Positions 1 to 13,169 of a stretch of 64,000 nt of DNA are shown piece after piece (position 1 is the stretch's first letter; every line of letters begins with the position of its first letter). Both the position numbers and the translations under genes were made by a program. The notes under the pieces were generated by a model. It was not told the origin of the DNA. It saw only the letters and a program-made list of their open reading frames with translations, and ran no database searches. Origin of the DNA: Callipepla californica brunnescens (Eukaryota; Chordata; Aves; Galliformes; Odontophoridae); assembly GCA_023055505.1 (NCBI GenBank), contig JALIRH010000026.1:9377591-9441590 (forward strand). Reading direction: 5' to 3'.

Positions 1-1404
1 CCAGGGCTAAATTGTAGTTTCGTCTATGTTGACCGTCTTCCAAACTCTGTTTTTTTGTCTCCTCTTGTTAACAGATCTTTGCCTTGTTATTTCACTGCTT
101 TGTTCAGAATTGTGCAGTCACAATTATGAGTGTATCAGGCTATTATTAGAATGATTTTTCTGCTTAATCAGTGCAATTATGTTCTTGGTTTTTTTGCTTA
201 GTTTTGGATTGCCTTTTGATAAGGCTTACAGAAAAATCAGTTTTCTTCATTACTTGCCTGGCAGAAGTATGGATAATAAATACTGCATAGAAAAAGGCAA
301 CTCCTGTAGTTTTTGCGAGAGATATCTAGGGAGGACTTTTTTCTAAGTAGCACCTAAGAAACTGATGTTATTTAGATCTAGATAACCAAGCATGTTGCAC
401 AAGTGAGACTTCTGTTCTCACTTTTGCCTTTGTTTGAACCTAGTTCAGCAGCATTTAAGCAACTGCCCAATTTCAAGTGTGTGGGCAGCCCAATTGATTT
501 CACATGCTGATGTGCAGAGTTGACTACAGGCCTTTTATTCCTTCTATGAAAAGGAGCAAGTGGTGTTTGAGGTAGCAGCTGAATTTCTCCTTGGAGGACT
601 GGATCACTCCTGCTAGAAGAAGTTTTTGATTCCTTCTAATGAAAGTGATTGCCAGGAAGAATTTTTTTAACGTTAGAAATGGTAGTACTAGGTCAGGAAT
701 CGTTTTTTAATATCTTTCCCACACAACACTCACCAAGCAAATGTGGTGACATTTTTTTCCATCTTCCAACTATTCTTCAGTCTCTTTATTATGTAAAAGT
801 TTAGCCAGGTAAATGCTGTCTTGATTTCTAATGGGAATACTTCTCATCAAGTTGCAGAGTAGAGTTCTCTCCCTCTGCCCAGAGATGACAAGATTCCTTT
901 AGATGATTTCTTGAAAAATGTGGAATGTCTGGGAAAAGTGAGAATAAGGATGAAATTTTAAGTCAATAGGCATTTGTTTATGCTTCTGTTAATCTTACAG
1001 TTTTCTATGATTAATTACTGGTTGCATATAGTATATTTTATTTCTGAACTTGCAATTGCATATAACTAACCATAAGGTACCTGAAAAACATGAGTGAATT
1101 GTTACATTTTAGGTAGTGCTGATGTGAACTATTCCTAATACTACGGTTTGGTATTTTTGCATCTAAATAAGCTAGAGTATGTTATCTTCATACAGCATAA
1201 CCACAAACATGTTCTGAGAACGTCTGTGGATGTGGCATTGAATTGTGCAATGTTCTAAGCAGATGTGGATAGAAAGTTTCAGTAGTTGGAGATAAATATT
1301 AAAAAGAGATGAAAATCAGTTTTAATTAAAATGAGCATTTCAAAGGTTACTTTCCTTTCTCATCTGCTTGGCACCAAGTCTGCTGGGTTTCATATATATT
1401 TTGT
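1..1404. other. Unique non-coding AT-rich DNA
   Basis: No repeat family, RNA gene or exon-like structure was recognised here. Stop codons are frequent in all six frames. It is likely intronic or intergenic. Confidence 0.6.
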
Positions 1405-1410
1405 GCTCCT

Positions 1411-1480
1411 CTGTGTAGCCAGGAATTGGACTCAGTGATTCATGTGGGTCCCTTCCAACTCAAGATATTCTGTTATCTGA
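1411..1480 (+). mobile_element. CR1 LINE 3'-end fragment
   Basis: The stretch runs 'ttggactcagtgattcatg', then 'tgggtcccttccaactcaag', then 'atattctgt'. This is the order found at the 3' end of avian CR1 elements: a 'ttggactcgatgatcc' block, the 'cccttccaactc' block and an octamer-like end. Only about 70 bp survive, which fits the severe 5' truncation typical of CR1. It has no coding content. Confidence 0.8.
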
Positions 1481-1965
1481 TCCTTTTTGCATCCCTCAAG
1501 GCAAAATAAAAATAATAATAATATTTCAGGTGGAATGAGAATATCGTTAAAAAGTCTTTCTTATTTAGTTTATTTGAGGTTTTATTGGTCTTTTGAGTAA
1601 GGATGTATTTGTGTGTTAGATTGTTTATTTTCTGAGAGTTACCAGGCTACACAGCATGTGGGAGTTAGCAGTTAATTTAACCTGCTGATTGTATTTGCTG
1701 CTGGTTCAAATGTTTCTACTCTTCATACAACATTAATAATGCTTTTTGCTAAATTGCTTCTTCAAACTAAATAATGATAGATAAACGAGCAACTTTATTC
1801 TCCTATTCTTGTGGTAGCAAGGTCACATTAGTTCAGGGATCAGTTGTTCAGACACTTGAAAAGACAACTTTATTAGCACGACAGAGGTTTTATTAATAAT
1901 TATGCAGAAATAATTTTAGTGCTAAGCTTTCTAAAGAGGTTCTATGTATGTATTTGGTTTCAGTA
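1481..1965. other. Unique non-coding DNA
   Basis: AT-rich, with a short (AAT)n-like stretch near 1510. Nothing else was recognised. Confidence 0.5.
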
Positions 1966-2885
1966 TGTAGAATCACTGAACTGCTCAGGTCAGAAGGGAT
2001 CTCAGGATCAGTATTCAGTTCAGGCCATTCTGTTCAAGGCCCAAAAGGTCTTTGAGAACAGACCTTTCATAACCTCTCTGGACTGTTTGTTCTGATGCTT
2101 TGTAGTCCTCAAAATGAAAGCCTTTATTTATCCGTCCTTTGTCTAGTTGGAATGATCTCCATTTCAGCTTATGGCTGTTGTCTCTCACTGTACATCATCA
2201 TGAATAAACTGGATTGGTTTTCTTAATAGCCTCACTGTAGGTACTGAAATACTAGAATTTTCTCTCTTCAAGGTTGAATGTGTCCTGTTTTCTCCAGCCC
2301 CAAGATTATTATCTTGGTGGTCCTCAGGTGAATTTGTTAAAGTTTGTCATACTTTTTTTCTTACAACTTGGTAGAATATCAACCTTAGTTCATTCCAAGG
2401 TCGATCGCTGACTTAACTTTAATCAAACATCCACAAGGATCCCTAGAGCTGTTTTAGAAGAGCTTCTTTGAGGCTACAAGTGCACACTACTGGCTCATGT
2501 TTGGCTTTCAGTCCACTAGAACCCCTAAGTCCTTTGCAGCTCTCCTCTCAATGAGTTCTTCTAGTTTGTACGCTTAAGTTTATTGCCCTGACCCAGGGGC
2601 ACCATCTTGCATTTGGCATTGCTGAACCTCATTAGGTTCACGTGGGCTCACTTTTCAAGCTTATCCTGGTTCCTTTTGGATGGTAACCTTTCCCTCTGTT
2701 GAATCAACTGAGCTTAGTGACATCAGCAAGCTTGCTGAGCGTACACTCAATCCTGCTCTCCAGATTGTTGATCCAAATGTGTTGTGAGAAGTGCCCTCTG
2801 ACAGGCCTGAGAGTCACCATTTGTATCTGGTCCCTGCCTGGACATAAAGCCATTGGCTGCAACACAGAGCCTTTGACTACAAATG
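1966..2885 (-). mobile_element. Long decayed CR1 LINE, antisense, with ORF2 reverse-transcriptase remnants
   Basis: Read on the minus strand this is the 3' part of a CR1 retrotransposon. The plus strand begins with 'gaatcactgaactgctcagg' and 'agaagggatctcagg', which resembles the reverse complement of a CR1 3' UTR. Around 2450-2680 it carries the complement of the conserved CR1 ORF2 block for the motif 'EKWAHMNLMRFNKAKC' ('gaacctcattaggttcacgt', 'gggctcacttttcaagc'). Around 2715-2770 the minus strand reads roughly 'IECTLSKLADVTK', matching the reverse-transcriptase block normally written 'IECTLSKFADDTK'. The catalytic FADD has become LADV and stop codons interrupt the frame, so the copy is dead. 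A 78-codon plus-strand frame at 2699-2935 is only the antisense shadow. The outer limits are approximate. Confidence 0.85.
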
Positions 2886-4689
2886 TGAATGTTTGTTGTT
2901 GCTGTGGGACATTGCCTCTTAGGCAACTTATATGAAAACGGTGTTCATCACTGTTAAGAAGAACTTAATTTCTTTCAGATTCTGTGCTTTTTGGTCAGTC
3001 ATACTTTCTAATCAGGTTCTATAAATGATACAGTTTTTTTGAAAATTCCACTTGAACTCAGAGCTCATTAGCATAACTAGCAATTTATTCTGTCTTTGAG
3101 ATTCCCTCTAGTGATTAATGTCTCACATGAGTATGTTTAGGCAAAAGCAAGCTCAACATAACTATCCTAGCACATGGAAATTTTTGTGGTGTTGTGTGTA
3201 ACCAGTCTAGTCTTCCATCCCTTTTGTCTCTGTTTAAGATGAAATAGACCTGGTGTAGTGTGTTCATGGCATCACTGATCTTTACAAAACAATGTCAGTT
3301 ACTCTGAGTTGAGCCGCATCTTAGTTTACAGTGGTAGCAAAGGTTGTGAGAATATGCCTTTGAGAGAAGTTAATTCACTCAGAATTTAATTGGAGTGTTA
3401 GCTATGCCTTAACTCTGGGTATGATCTATTCCACAAGGAGTTATTCTGATGAAGGAGAATACATGCCTGCTGCCCTTCAGAAGGAAGGGCAAGAGGTGAG
3501 AGAGGAGTAGTCAGTGAGGAAAACTTAATTGAATGGGTGTTTGAGAGGTAGAAGAATATAAGTCTTCCAGATAAGTGGCCATATTAACCTGGAGGCATCG
3601 ATGTTCACAGAACTACTCTCTGCTGACATGTAGAACTCCCTGAAGATGAAGCTGTGTCACTTAATTAGAAAATGAGTGCTAGTCTTTTTGAAAGAGAAAA
3701 TCCTGACTGTAATGACTGTTATGTTTGGGTTTCTTGTTGCATCCTATTTTCTTATTGCTTGTTCCTGCTTGATGTAAAGGTGGTTCATGGTTGTGGAGTT
3801 TTTTGTTTTTGTTGTGTATTTGTTTCATTTTATAAAGCGATTTTAAACCCACTCAGGATGAGGGGAGGTACTTCCAAAGGAATGTCCACAAGGTTATGCT
3901 GGAAATCATTTTGGTAATCAAGAGGTAATTCAGACGCCTTAGACAGAGTCGGCAATAGCCATTATCTGCAAACCAGCATGTCTTAACTGACTTTCTTTGG
4001 TTTAGAGGGCAGTCTTGTTCTGAGAGCTTTGTTATGTTGAGTAATTGAGGGGGATGTGTTACTCACTCTACTAGCTCTGTATTGACTCAGCAGTATTGCC
4101 CTATTTACTCAATGGGCAATTTTAGATCATTAGCTGTAGCAAGCTTGTGTTCACGTTCCTAGTTTCCTTCCTAGTATAGTATTTTGTATTTAAAATGTCA
4201 TTTTTTGACAGATTGTGAAATGTGCAATTTATTAACACTTGGACTCTTCTCATCTGACTATAGGAATTATTTTTATTTTTTTAAAGCACATTCATCTTTT
4301 CATTTTCTTGAAATCTTGCCCACCTCCCTACCCTCTCCCTTTTCCCTCTTTCATAGGGCGTGGGTTCATGGGTCCCCTGCCCCATTAGTCACAGAACTGG
4401 GCCAAACTGGCCTGTAAACCACTGATAGTTAACCAATAATTTTTCAGGAAGTGAGAAAGAGTGTCTCTTTAGTAGGCAGGAACTCCATTTCTAGAGGTGT
4501 AGAGCCTAAAATACCAATATTTTTTGATATTTTTATGCCACCACACATACGCATACAAATGCAGATCAACTCAAAATGTGTACTCTAAACAAAAGAGAAG
4601 AAGCAACAGGCAATGATGTTTCCTGTATTTTATTTCGGGCATGCTATCTGTTGCCTTTTCTCAGGACACAACTGAGATGAGTGCGGCTC
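2886..4689. other. Unique non-coding DNA
   Basis: No known repeat was recognised. A small perfect inverted repeat lies at 3471-3491: 8-bp arms 'tgcccttc' and 'gaagggca' around a 5-base loop. A pyrimidine-rich stretch lies at about 4318-4350. Short open frames at 3672-3917 and 4184-4417 are rich in Phe, Cys and Leu and look like random translation of T-rich DNA. Confidence 0.5.
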
Positions 4690-5010
4690 CATCCCTTTAT
4701 TCCTTTAATGTCAGATATTCAAGCACTCTGTAAAGGTTTCCCAGAGCCTGCTCTTGAGGCGCATTGCTGAACAGGCTATGTTCTGTCTGTGTTTCTTTTG
4801 TACTGGAGAAAGCTTTCTCCCTTACCCTGGTCCCAGTGCTCAGGATGTACCTCACTAGTTCACAGTCAGAGGGGAAGGCCTGCCTCTCTTGACCATGGCT
4901 AATACTGCGAAGGAAGCCATTGGTATTCCTCAAGGCAAGGGTGCATTACTGGCTTGTGTTCTTGTGAACACCAGGGCTCCCAGATCTTTTTCATTGGGTT
5001 CTTAGACATT
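4690..5010 (-). mobile_element. Probable decayed CR1 ORF2 C-terminal fragment, antisense
   Basis: On the minus strand, bases near 4945-5010 translate to a 'EKDLGALV'-like string. This resembles the 'KDLGVLVDxKLxMSQQ' block in the C-terminal part of CR1 ORF2. Further along, the 78-codon minus-strand frame (4697-4933) has 'NGFLRSI' and 'ELVRYIL', which may correspond to CR1 'NGILGCI' and 'ALVRPHL'. The match is weak and frames change. An unrelated old repeat is possible. Confidence 0.45.
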
Positions 5011-7260
5011 GATATTCTTATACATATATATTTGTACATCATTTTATTTCTGAAGCAAGAAGAAAGCAGCAATTCAATTGAGAGTCCAAAATCCAAACAG
5101 GAATTAGTAGCACACAGCCCTGTAGGATGTACTTGACAATCTGACTGGGTCCTTAGAAAAGGACTGGCATATCAAAAAAATGTCTCAATATCCTGTTGTT
5201 GGCAATTGTAACTTGTTTTTACTTTCAAGATGGGCTGTAGATTCTTGGAGAGTTTTTTTTATTATTATTTTTAATAGTTAAGATATTCAATAGGTTCTCT
5301 TGTCAATAGAAAGTTTAGATGCAGATACTACTTTTTTTTTTTCAAGCAGATTTTAACAGAGAAGTGATTATAAGAAAAATGCTTAATTTCTTTGAATAGT
5401 GGTGACTTCAAAGTTTGAGTTGTTTCAGGAAATGTATATAGCTGTTCAAACTGTCCTTTTTAAATAATTATCCCAAAATGTGTAGGAATTTTCTGATTCT
5501 TTAACTCAAAGTTGATCAGTTCAAAGTTAATTATTTTTTTTTCTTCTACGGAATCTTCAAAACATAGGTCAATCGAATCTGAGTGTGCATTTCACACTTT
5601 GTCTAAATTGGCTTCTGTTACTACATGTAATTAGCTTACCCAGTTTACTACTGTTTAATGCTGAAGTGAAACTTGCTGATTTTCTTAGCGTTGATCTTGA
5701 TTTGTAGATATACTTGTGGACTGCTACACAAAATAGCAATTTTTACTATTTGACATTAGTTGTGAATTAAGAGGGCTTCTGAAGGAAGAGTCTGTGAAGA
5801 AACAGAAATACTCTAGAAAAGGAAAATCAGTTTACACTGAAATGAAGAAATGATCGAACTTTCTGTTATAAAACTGAATATGTTTTACTTCATATTGTTT
5901 TACATGGGAGTACTCTTATTTTTTTGATTATGTATAATGTATGCTCTGTCTGTTATGGATAAGTACGACTAAATTTTAAGTAGAAAGAATAAGGAGGAGA
6001 ATTTATTCATTTGGTGTTATTAAACTGCTGGAATATGGTTACTTTTGGTTTTATTTCATTAATTTTCATAAAACATTTTAGTGTTTGGTTTTTAGAATAT
6101 TTTATTTTTTTCATGTGACTTTTAGTGGAGTTGCATACTGTGCTGAAAGATTCTACCTACATATGTATATGTATACGTTTACCATTAGAAGTAAACTCTA
6201 AATATACTAACCTGAACAACTAACCTGTGTATACTAACCTGTACCGTGTGTTGGTGAAACTTTCAAGTACCGTTAAGATCTTGGAGCAGTTTCTATCATG
6301 CAGAATCCAAGCTTTTCTCCTTGTTAGATCTTTGACAGATTAGTAAACCTGTATGACTTTTACACTTTCCCCTTTTCTGAAACTGACTTGTGTAGTCATT
6401 AATCAAGTTATTAATGGAACTTGGGTATGCTTTATGAAACACAAAGTTGCAGTAGTTTTTAGGCTTGTGTAGTAAGTTAGTTTGGAGTCAAGTTGGATTT
6501 TACTGTGCATTACTTAAGCACTGCTTATTGTGATACATTCCCTGATATGACTGCAATTGCATGAAATGTGATGTTGTTTCCACTTTTTCTTATGCAAAAG
6601 CTGTTAGGTTCTATATAGAAGGCTAATTTGATCCTGTTTTAACAAAATTTAGTGTTTTTAATATTCCAGCTATATTTCGCTTAGAAGTTTACTGATGCCT
6701 TATTCTTGGAATCCTGAGTTTAACATGTTCAGTGTCCACTGTTTTTCTTTTCTTTACTGTATTTGGACTATGGAGTGAACATGATAACGGACTACATTAT
6801 TCATTAGCTGTGAAGTCTTTTTTTCTCTAAATGAAACTTTGTCTTTTACTGAGTTTTATTTCCACTCAACAGGAGAAATTCTAGTGTTTAACTGGCATTT
6901 TCTCTGGAGTTCAGTAATTTGACTCTTGCTTTTAGGACACTTTCATATGTTGAAATATAGTCATTGTAAATTCTGGAAGGTGAAATCTGTTGGAGAATTG
7001 TGCAGTTAAAATGAATGTTCTGAAACTGAAATTTGAGTAAAATAATACATGTTGTGGTGTCTCACAGTTTATCAGTACCCTTTTATGACTGACAAGGGGA
7101 ATGAAAAGTAAAGAAGTAAAAGTATGCTCTGACTCACATGGCATTAATTGAAATTCAAGCATATGGTGTAAAAAAGGTAACATCTTGCTTTGAAAGTTTA
7201 GATTACTTACTAGTGTAAACGAAAATACTACTATGAGAAGAGGCTTTTAGGCTAGAACTT
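5011..7260. other. Unique non-coding DNA
   Basis: AT-rich, with several short T runs (5261, 5331). An imperfect repetition of 'actaacctg' occurs three times between 6203 and 6245. No exon or repeat family was recognised. Confidence 0.5.
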
Positions 7261-7410
7261 CATAAATTATGGAATAGTTCAATTGGAAGGGGCTTTCAAA
7301 TAGTTCCTAGTTGAACTGCCTGGCCATTTCAAGGTTAGCAGAAAGCTAACATGTATTAACTGTGGCATTGTCCAAATGTCTCTTGAGCACTGACAGACAC
7401 GGGTTAGCAA
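7261..7410 (-). mobile_element. CR1 LINE 3'-end fragment, antisense
   Basis: The plus strand begins 'aaattatggaatagttcaat', then 'tggaaggggctttcaaatag'. This is the reverse complement of a CR1 3' terminus ('aatcatagaatggtt', 'ggaagggacctttaaagat'). It continues with 'cattgtccaaatgtctcttg', a block found just inside many avian CR1 copies. The similarity fades after about 7410. Confidence 0.8.
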
Positions 7411-8352
7411 TCTTTTAACAGGTTGTAAAATGTCAGCTTATTTTCAGGAGAAAGCTGAAAGCCATGGCCCTGGTGCTGAATTCTATAGACCAACAAGCTC
7501 TACTTTCTGATGGGATTTATCTTTTAGAACAATTTCCTGGCTTTTCTGAAGCATTTTTAGGAGCTTTTTAGTTCTGTGGGCTGAGAGACAGCAGCAGGTC
7601 ACATGAGCCATGATCTCAGGCCTTCCAGTCAGAGGTACAATGGGGCCATGGCTGAGAAGTGGACCTTTTCCAGTGAGGACGGGGTCGTGCCTGTTGATTG
7701 GTAGTGTGAAGAAAATGGCTTCTTCCCACTCTGCTCACTGCCTTTTTGCAATCTTTTTAGACGTACTGTGTCCGAAGAAAAGGCACAGATAAAAGATTGC
7801 TTCAAACATAATATTTTACAAGATTATAATCAAGAGCTGGATGATATGTTTAAATTGTTTTGGTAAATTACATTTCCATTAATGTACTACTGATAGCCCT
7901 GGAAGTATATCTTTGTCCAATCATAAATGAAAAAAAGCAGTATTATTAAATGTGAATCTTAAAAATTACAGTGGAACTACTTAATGAATATTTTATGGCT
8001 CATCCTTGATGGACTACTAGATTGTATTACTGCAATTGTAAATATAAGATGGTCGGAGAATATTTTCTGTTTGCATAAATGTGCAGCTTTGATTAGAGGA
8101 AGACAGCTCTGCATTAGAAAGAGAACTGTTATGCTTTCTAGAGATAGCCTTACTTTTTCTGAAATATTTTGTATTCCCACTCACATTTTATTATTATCTG
8201 TATTGTTATGACTGAATGTGTTGCACACTCAGATTGCTCAGTTTGTAGTTTTTTTTGTTTTTTTTTTTTTCCTTCTCATTGTTATTTACAATTCTTATTC
8301 ACAATCTCAGTTATGCTTGTTTGACAAACGATGCTTCCTTCTAAGCAGCCAG

Positions 8353-8416
8353 TATATGGCTCTACCTTGGGCCATATATATGTGTGTGTGTGTATGTATA
8401 CAAGTGTACACACACA
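8353..8416. repeat. Short TG/CA microsatellite with paired inverted repeats
   Basis: 'tatatggc' near 8353 pairs with 'gccatata' at 8371. Immediately after, (TG)n at 8381-8394 pairs with (CA)n at 8407-8416 ('tacacacaca'). The tract is an alternating purine-pyrimidine run with hairpin potential. Confidence 0.7.
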
Positions 8417-11022
8417 TCTGTGCAAATCTTGGTCTTAAACCTTTATAAAGCATGATGGCCACTGCAGGAGGCCTGTTTATTATTTGTAGTCAGTGTTGAA
8501 ATACATACCTCTAGTAAGATTAAAATGAGGAACTGATGGGAAGAAAGTGGAGTATTTAATGACTTAAATTCTCATCTCTTTCATTTCTATAGTTGGTATA
8601 TTGGAGGTATGCTATCTATGTAGTAAATCCCTTCTTTAAATAGTAAGCAGACTATTTGTATGTAGTTTTATGACTACCAAAATACAAAATCAACTCGAGT
8701 AAATATTTTCCATAAACTTGTCGCATATAAACAGTGAAAATGGGAGAGAGCGTGAAGCATCCATTATTTCTGAACAAATAAAACATATTACTTCAAAGAA
8801 ATACATCCTCGCTTGTAGTGGATTGTTTGAATGTATCATTAGACAGAAAAAAATATGGAACTTACATGCAACTTGCATGTTCCTCTTGATTAATAGCCTA
8901 CCAAACAGTGTTAATGGTTCACTTAGGAAGCAATGGTCCTACTTTTTTCTAAATTAGAGGAGTCTGCATATATTGAAAATAAATAAATAAAAAGACACCA
9001 CCACAAAAACACAGTGAAGAGTTAACAGTTACTGCTCATCTGCAATGAAGTTGTCTTCATTAAAAAAGGAAACTACAGATGGCAAATTATGGTAACTGTG
9101 AAACAAGTTTCCTCAGGGCACTTGGAAAGCTTGAATTTTTTTGTTTTTATCAACAAAAGTGATGGCCAGTGTTAACAAAACACAAATGGTTATTTTGTAG
9201 TTTTCTCTATTATTTTGTGCACTTCACTGTTCTTCTTTGTTTTGTTTTGTTAAGTAGTATTCTTTAATGCAGATATATGTTCCGCAAAAAAAAAATAATT
9301 ATCTTTATGCAACTAACGATATTTTAAGGAAAAATGCCTTTGAAATGGATGGCTTACATTCATCAGAAGAGGAAGAAAGATTTAGAGTGAGAGAAAAGAA
9401 AGGAAATAAATAGGATTCTATTAATTATTTATTTTCCAATAATTCCTTATTTTGGTCTGGAACTCTGACCTGTACAGAATTTGATTGCCAGAATTAGAAA
9501 TACTGTTTTCGATATAGTAGCTAGTTAGCTGGTTTGTGTCTAGGAATGTAGTGTTTATCTTCAAGGTTTCTATCGAGGACCTTAATATATGTTTCACGCA
9601 GTCTCTAAAAATAATAACGCGAGGCTTTTAAACTGGATTATTACTACTACTATGAAATGAGTCCCTGGCTTACAGGCCCTGCTAGTTTGAACTACCTTTT
9701 CATACTTTTGTAGAATGACAGTCAGAGTGAATGTGGGCATCTGTAGAAAATAAAGGGACTTGGGTAGGGCTTCTGAGGGGAGGTGATAATAGGTCTTAGA
9801 TGAGTATGGCCTCCTCCGTAGCTTAGAATACTTCAGTAACTTTGCTATTTACTCTCTAACTTACCCAGCTCTCTCTGCTGTGAGTCCTTTAGAGGGCTTT
9901 ATGCTACATAGTAGAAGTATTGGAATAGTTACGACAAGATCTGACTAGTTCTTCAGCTTGGTAAAGGAGAACTTTCTCTCCTTGCAGGGCCTGCAGGTGG
10001 CAGGACAATCTTGTAGTGTTTATACAAAACATTCCTCCTGGGAGTGGCAAGGGGATGTAAGGGGTAGAATTATGAAATAAAACTTTAAGATAATTTGAAA
10101 TTTTTTTTCCTACTTATCATTTACTGTTGAAAGATTTCATAGTGTAAGTTTAAAAAAAAAATTATTGAAAAAGCTTGTTTGCAAGTTGGATGCAACAGGG
10201 AGTAGGACAGAAGTAGGAAAAGTTGAGAACATCTATGCACAGATCCATGCTTCTTTATCTTGAGGCTAATATGTGAGATGGTCCAAAGTCAATAGGGGTT
10301 TGTTCGAAATGCAGCTCTTATATCAACTCATTTAGCTTATAATGTGGAATATCTTGTTACCAACAAATGCATGAGATCTCCTCAGCTCGTGTGTTAAAGG
10401 TTTGACATATCTGTGCTGTTAACTAATGCAGTCAGGAAAGCTTTAGGTAAGTTGAGAAAAACATTAACTCAAGGAAAATTAAATTCAGATTATACTTGTA
10501 TAGAATGTTTCGTACTGGGTACGAAATGAACTAACTGGGAAACAGTGAAATTAAATGAAGTCTGTGTAACAAAACTAGTGATTTAGAATTTGTATTCAGT
10601 ACTCATACTCTTGCAACATAATGGTTTCTTGCAAGTATGTTGCCACATTTTTTCATTGCAACTCACAGGTAGAGCACACAAAATTCTAGACATAGACTGG
10701 AAGCTATTGCTCACTAAAAAATATTTTCTTGAGTTCTCTAATGTTGGAATGGAAATTTTAACTGGGGGATTATTGTGGGGTTTTTGAATCTACTGTCTGT
10801 CATAGTCTTTGTTAGTCTAAAATTGCAAAAAGTTTTCTAAATTTCACTCAAATCATCTTCTTATTAATGAAGAATAATTTTTTTCCTGGGAGTATGCCAA
10901 CAGTCCAAAGCTTTTTCTAAAGTCACTTCATGTTCATGGCATCATTTTTAAAATGCTCACAGCATTCATATATGTAAAAAATTGAGGTTAAGTGGCAAAT
11001 AACTGAGAAGAATATTCCTGTA

Positions 11023-11040
11023 GTTTATTTATTTATTTAT
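11023..11040. repeat. (TTTA)n simple repeat
   Basis: About four and a half units of TTTA, then AT-rich sequence. Confidence 0.8.
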
Positions 11041-11284
11041 ATATTCTATATGGACTGTCAGAAGGCAAGGTGAATATTACATGGCATTAGTTCCTTGTCT
11101 GTAGTTTGAGTGAGACTGTAGTCTGAATTAAGAGGCAAAATCCCTCTGACTGAGATGTGGTTTTGATCAGCAGGTTTGATGCACTTAAATATTGCGGAGA
11201 TGAGTAATCCAATCATTGTCATGAGTAAAAATTATTTCTGTTTGCACATACAAGTGACATTTACACTTGATTTAAATCTATTAG

Positions 11285-11745
11285 AGTAGGTCCAGAAGTG
11301 GGGTATGAATATCATCAGAGGGCTGGAGCACTACTCTTATGAAGAGAGGCTGAGATAGTTGAGGTTATTAAACCTGGGGAAGAGAAGGCTCTGGAGAGAG
11401 CTCATTGCAAACTTCAAATATATTAAGTGAGCTTACAGGTAGTCTGGAAAGGATTCTTTGTCAGGGAGTGTAGTGATAGGACAAGGGGTAATGGATTTAA
11501 ACTGAAAGAGGATAGACTGAGATTGGATATGATAAGGCAAATCTTCAATATGACGATGGTGAACCATTGGTATGGGTTGTTCAGAGAAGCTGTAAATGTC
11601 TCTTCCTTGAGAATGTTCAAGGCCAAGGTGATTGGGGATTTCAGCAACCTGGACTAGTGAGAGATGTCCCTGCTTTTGGCATGAGAGTGGGAGCTGTGTG
11701 TTCCTTAAGCTCACTTCCAACACAAAACATTTTATGTTTCTATGA
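11285..11745 (+). mobile_element. CR1 LINE 3' region, about 460 bp
   Basis: This is a sense-orientation CR1 3' segment. It contains 'gagggctggagcactactct', 'tatgaagagaggctgag' and 'ggggaagagaaggctctgga', all typical of the CR1 ORF2 end and 3' UTR. Further on are 'ggacaaggggtaatgg', 'tttcagcaacctgga' and 'tagtgagagatgtccctgc'. It closes with 'cttccaacacaaaacatttt' and 'atgtttctatgaaa', a degraded octamer end. Frames at 11423-11756 on both strands are shadows of this repeat. It is truncated and carries no intact protein domain. Confidence 0.92.
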
Positions 11746-13169
11746 AAGCACCACAATAGTTCAAATACTGGTGGTGAGTTATATCAAGTTTTGTTAACAA
11801 AATTTCTGTTCAACCCTGTTACTTTTTCAGATTGATATTTAACAGCAAACATGTGTTTCTAGCATTTGCAAATGTTATGTGGAGATCATTTGTTGCTTAG
11901 TAATTAGTTTGTCTGTTATCATGCTTTTGTAGTATTCTATTTTTATTGTCAAATAGTGTTTATTAAAAAAAAGGAAAAAAAATCAGTAAAAAGTAGTGAT
12001 AAGATATTCTTAAGTTATCTTAAAGAAGTCATCAGTCTCTGGAGTTTGAGATCCTGTTGTTGATGCCATGGTCGAAATTTCAGTGTTCAGTTTGTTGTTG
12101 TTTCTCTTGTTTTTCTATTTTTTTTTTTTAAGCACTTTGTTGAGGCATGAATATTCTTATATTATGTGGGTGTTGGTGAGTGCATGCTTTTTCACATTCT
12201 CAAAGTAGAAAATCAAAGTAAAATAATGTATTCTTTGTTTATCCTAGATTAGCTCAACATAGCTACTTCATAGAGCAGAACTCTGTATTACTGATTTTTT
12301 TTATAGAACTACTATTTTACTGATAGTTACATGTGTCTAGAAATAGTACCTTGCAATCATTAGCAGTTTACTCTGCAAGTAGCAGGGCGGTAGGGAGGAA
12401 ACATGATTTGTGAATTTTGATAGACAGTTTCACAATGGTGGGATGACTCTAATTGCAATTGAATGAGAATCTTTTCATTTTTTTCACGCTATGGATATTC
12501 TTGGACAATTAATTTTATTTGAATAACTAAACGGCAACTAGATATATGTATTAAAAAATCTAAATGAAAAATAAGAAACAGCACAATTTTCTTTTTCTTC
12601 CTTTTAAGATAAATAGCATTAAATAGAGACTTGACTGCTGGTGAATGTTTTCAGTATGCTGGAATGTTTTCCTTTCTCTTAGTTAGGTTCTCTAATCTTT
12701 GTTTTGTTTTGGTGAATCACCTCTGGAGTGAGGAACTTTATACTTTACTGGGGATGAGTCATTCCAAAATTCCATTTTAAAACCTCCAAGTAATCTCATA
12801 TTATTCTGCCTTTAGGATATTTGGGCTTTTATGGCTGTGAAAAATAATAAAATTAAAAGAACTTACCTATGAGACTGATTGAACTAAAAGGGAACCGGAC
12901 AAGATTCCTTTCACTTATTGTATGTATAGACTGAAATTGTAGTTTGGTCTTCAGTCTAGCTTACCAGTCACCTCTGCTTCTCTTCCAAAAACTCACTGTT
13001 ATGTAATTGAGAGTCGCAAATCAGTGCATGCTGTGTGGAGGCAAAAATGTATTGTTGAGGCATACATTAGCAACTTAAATATATCCTTTTTCATTTTTAA
13101 ATTCCAGCTTGCAATGCCAATAGAACAATGTTTGCCTCCCATTGTTTAAAAAAAAATAAATAGAAATAG
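11746..13169. other. Unique non-coding DNA
   Basis: AT-rich with short A and T runs (11967, 12117). Nothing recognisable. Confidence 0.5.

Larger units (their letters stand above)
7411..11284. other. Unique non-coding DNA with simple repeats
   Basis: No gene was recognised. It holds a TG/CA inverted dinucleotide patch at 8381-8416, listed separately. There is a T run near 8258 and a (TTTA)n run at 11023-11040. The stretch 7440-7800 has slightly higher GC and a 60-codon plus-strand frame, but no splice structure or family match was found. Confidence 0.5.

Noticed and set aside
3471..3491. 8-bp-arm hairpin resembling a small stem-loop
   Set aside because: It is too short for a microRNA precursor and has no terminator role in a vertebrate genome. 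Such hairpins are expected by chance.
11423..11797. Four overlapping frames of 74-107 codons on both strands
   Set aside because: All fall within a sense CR1 3' region, and the frames shift relative to any CR1 protein.
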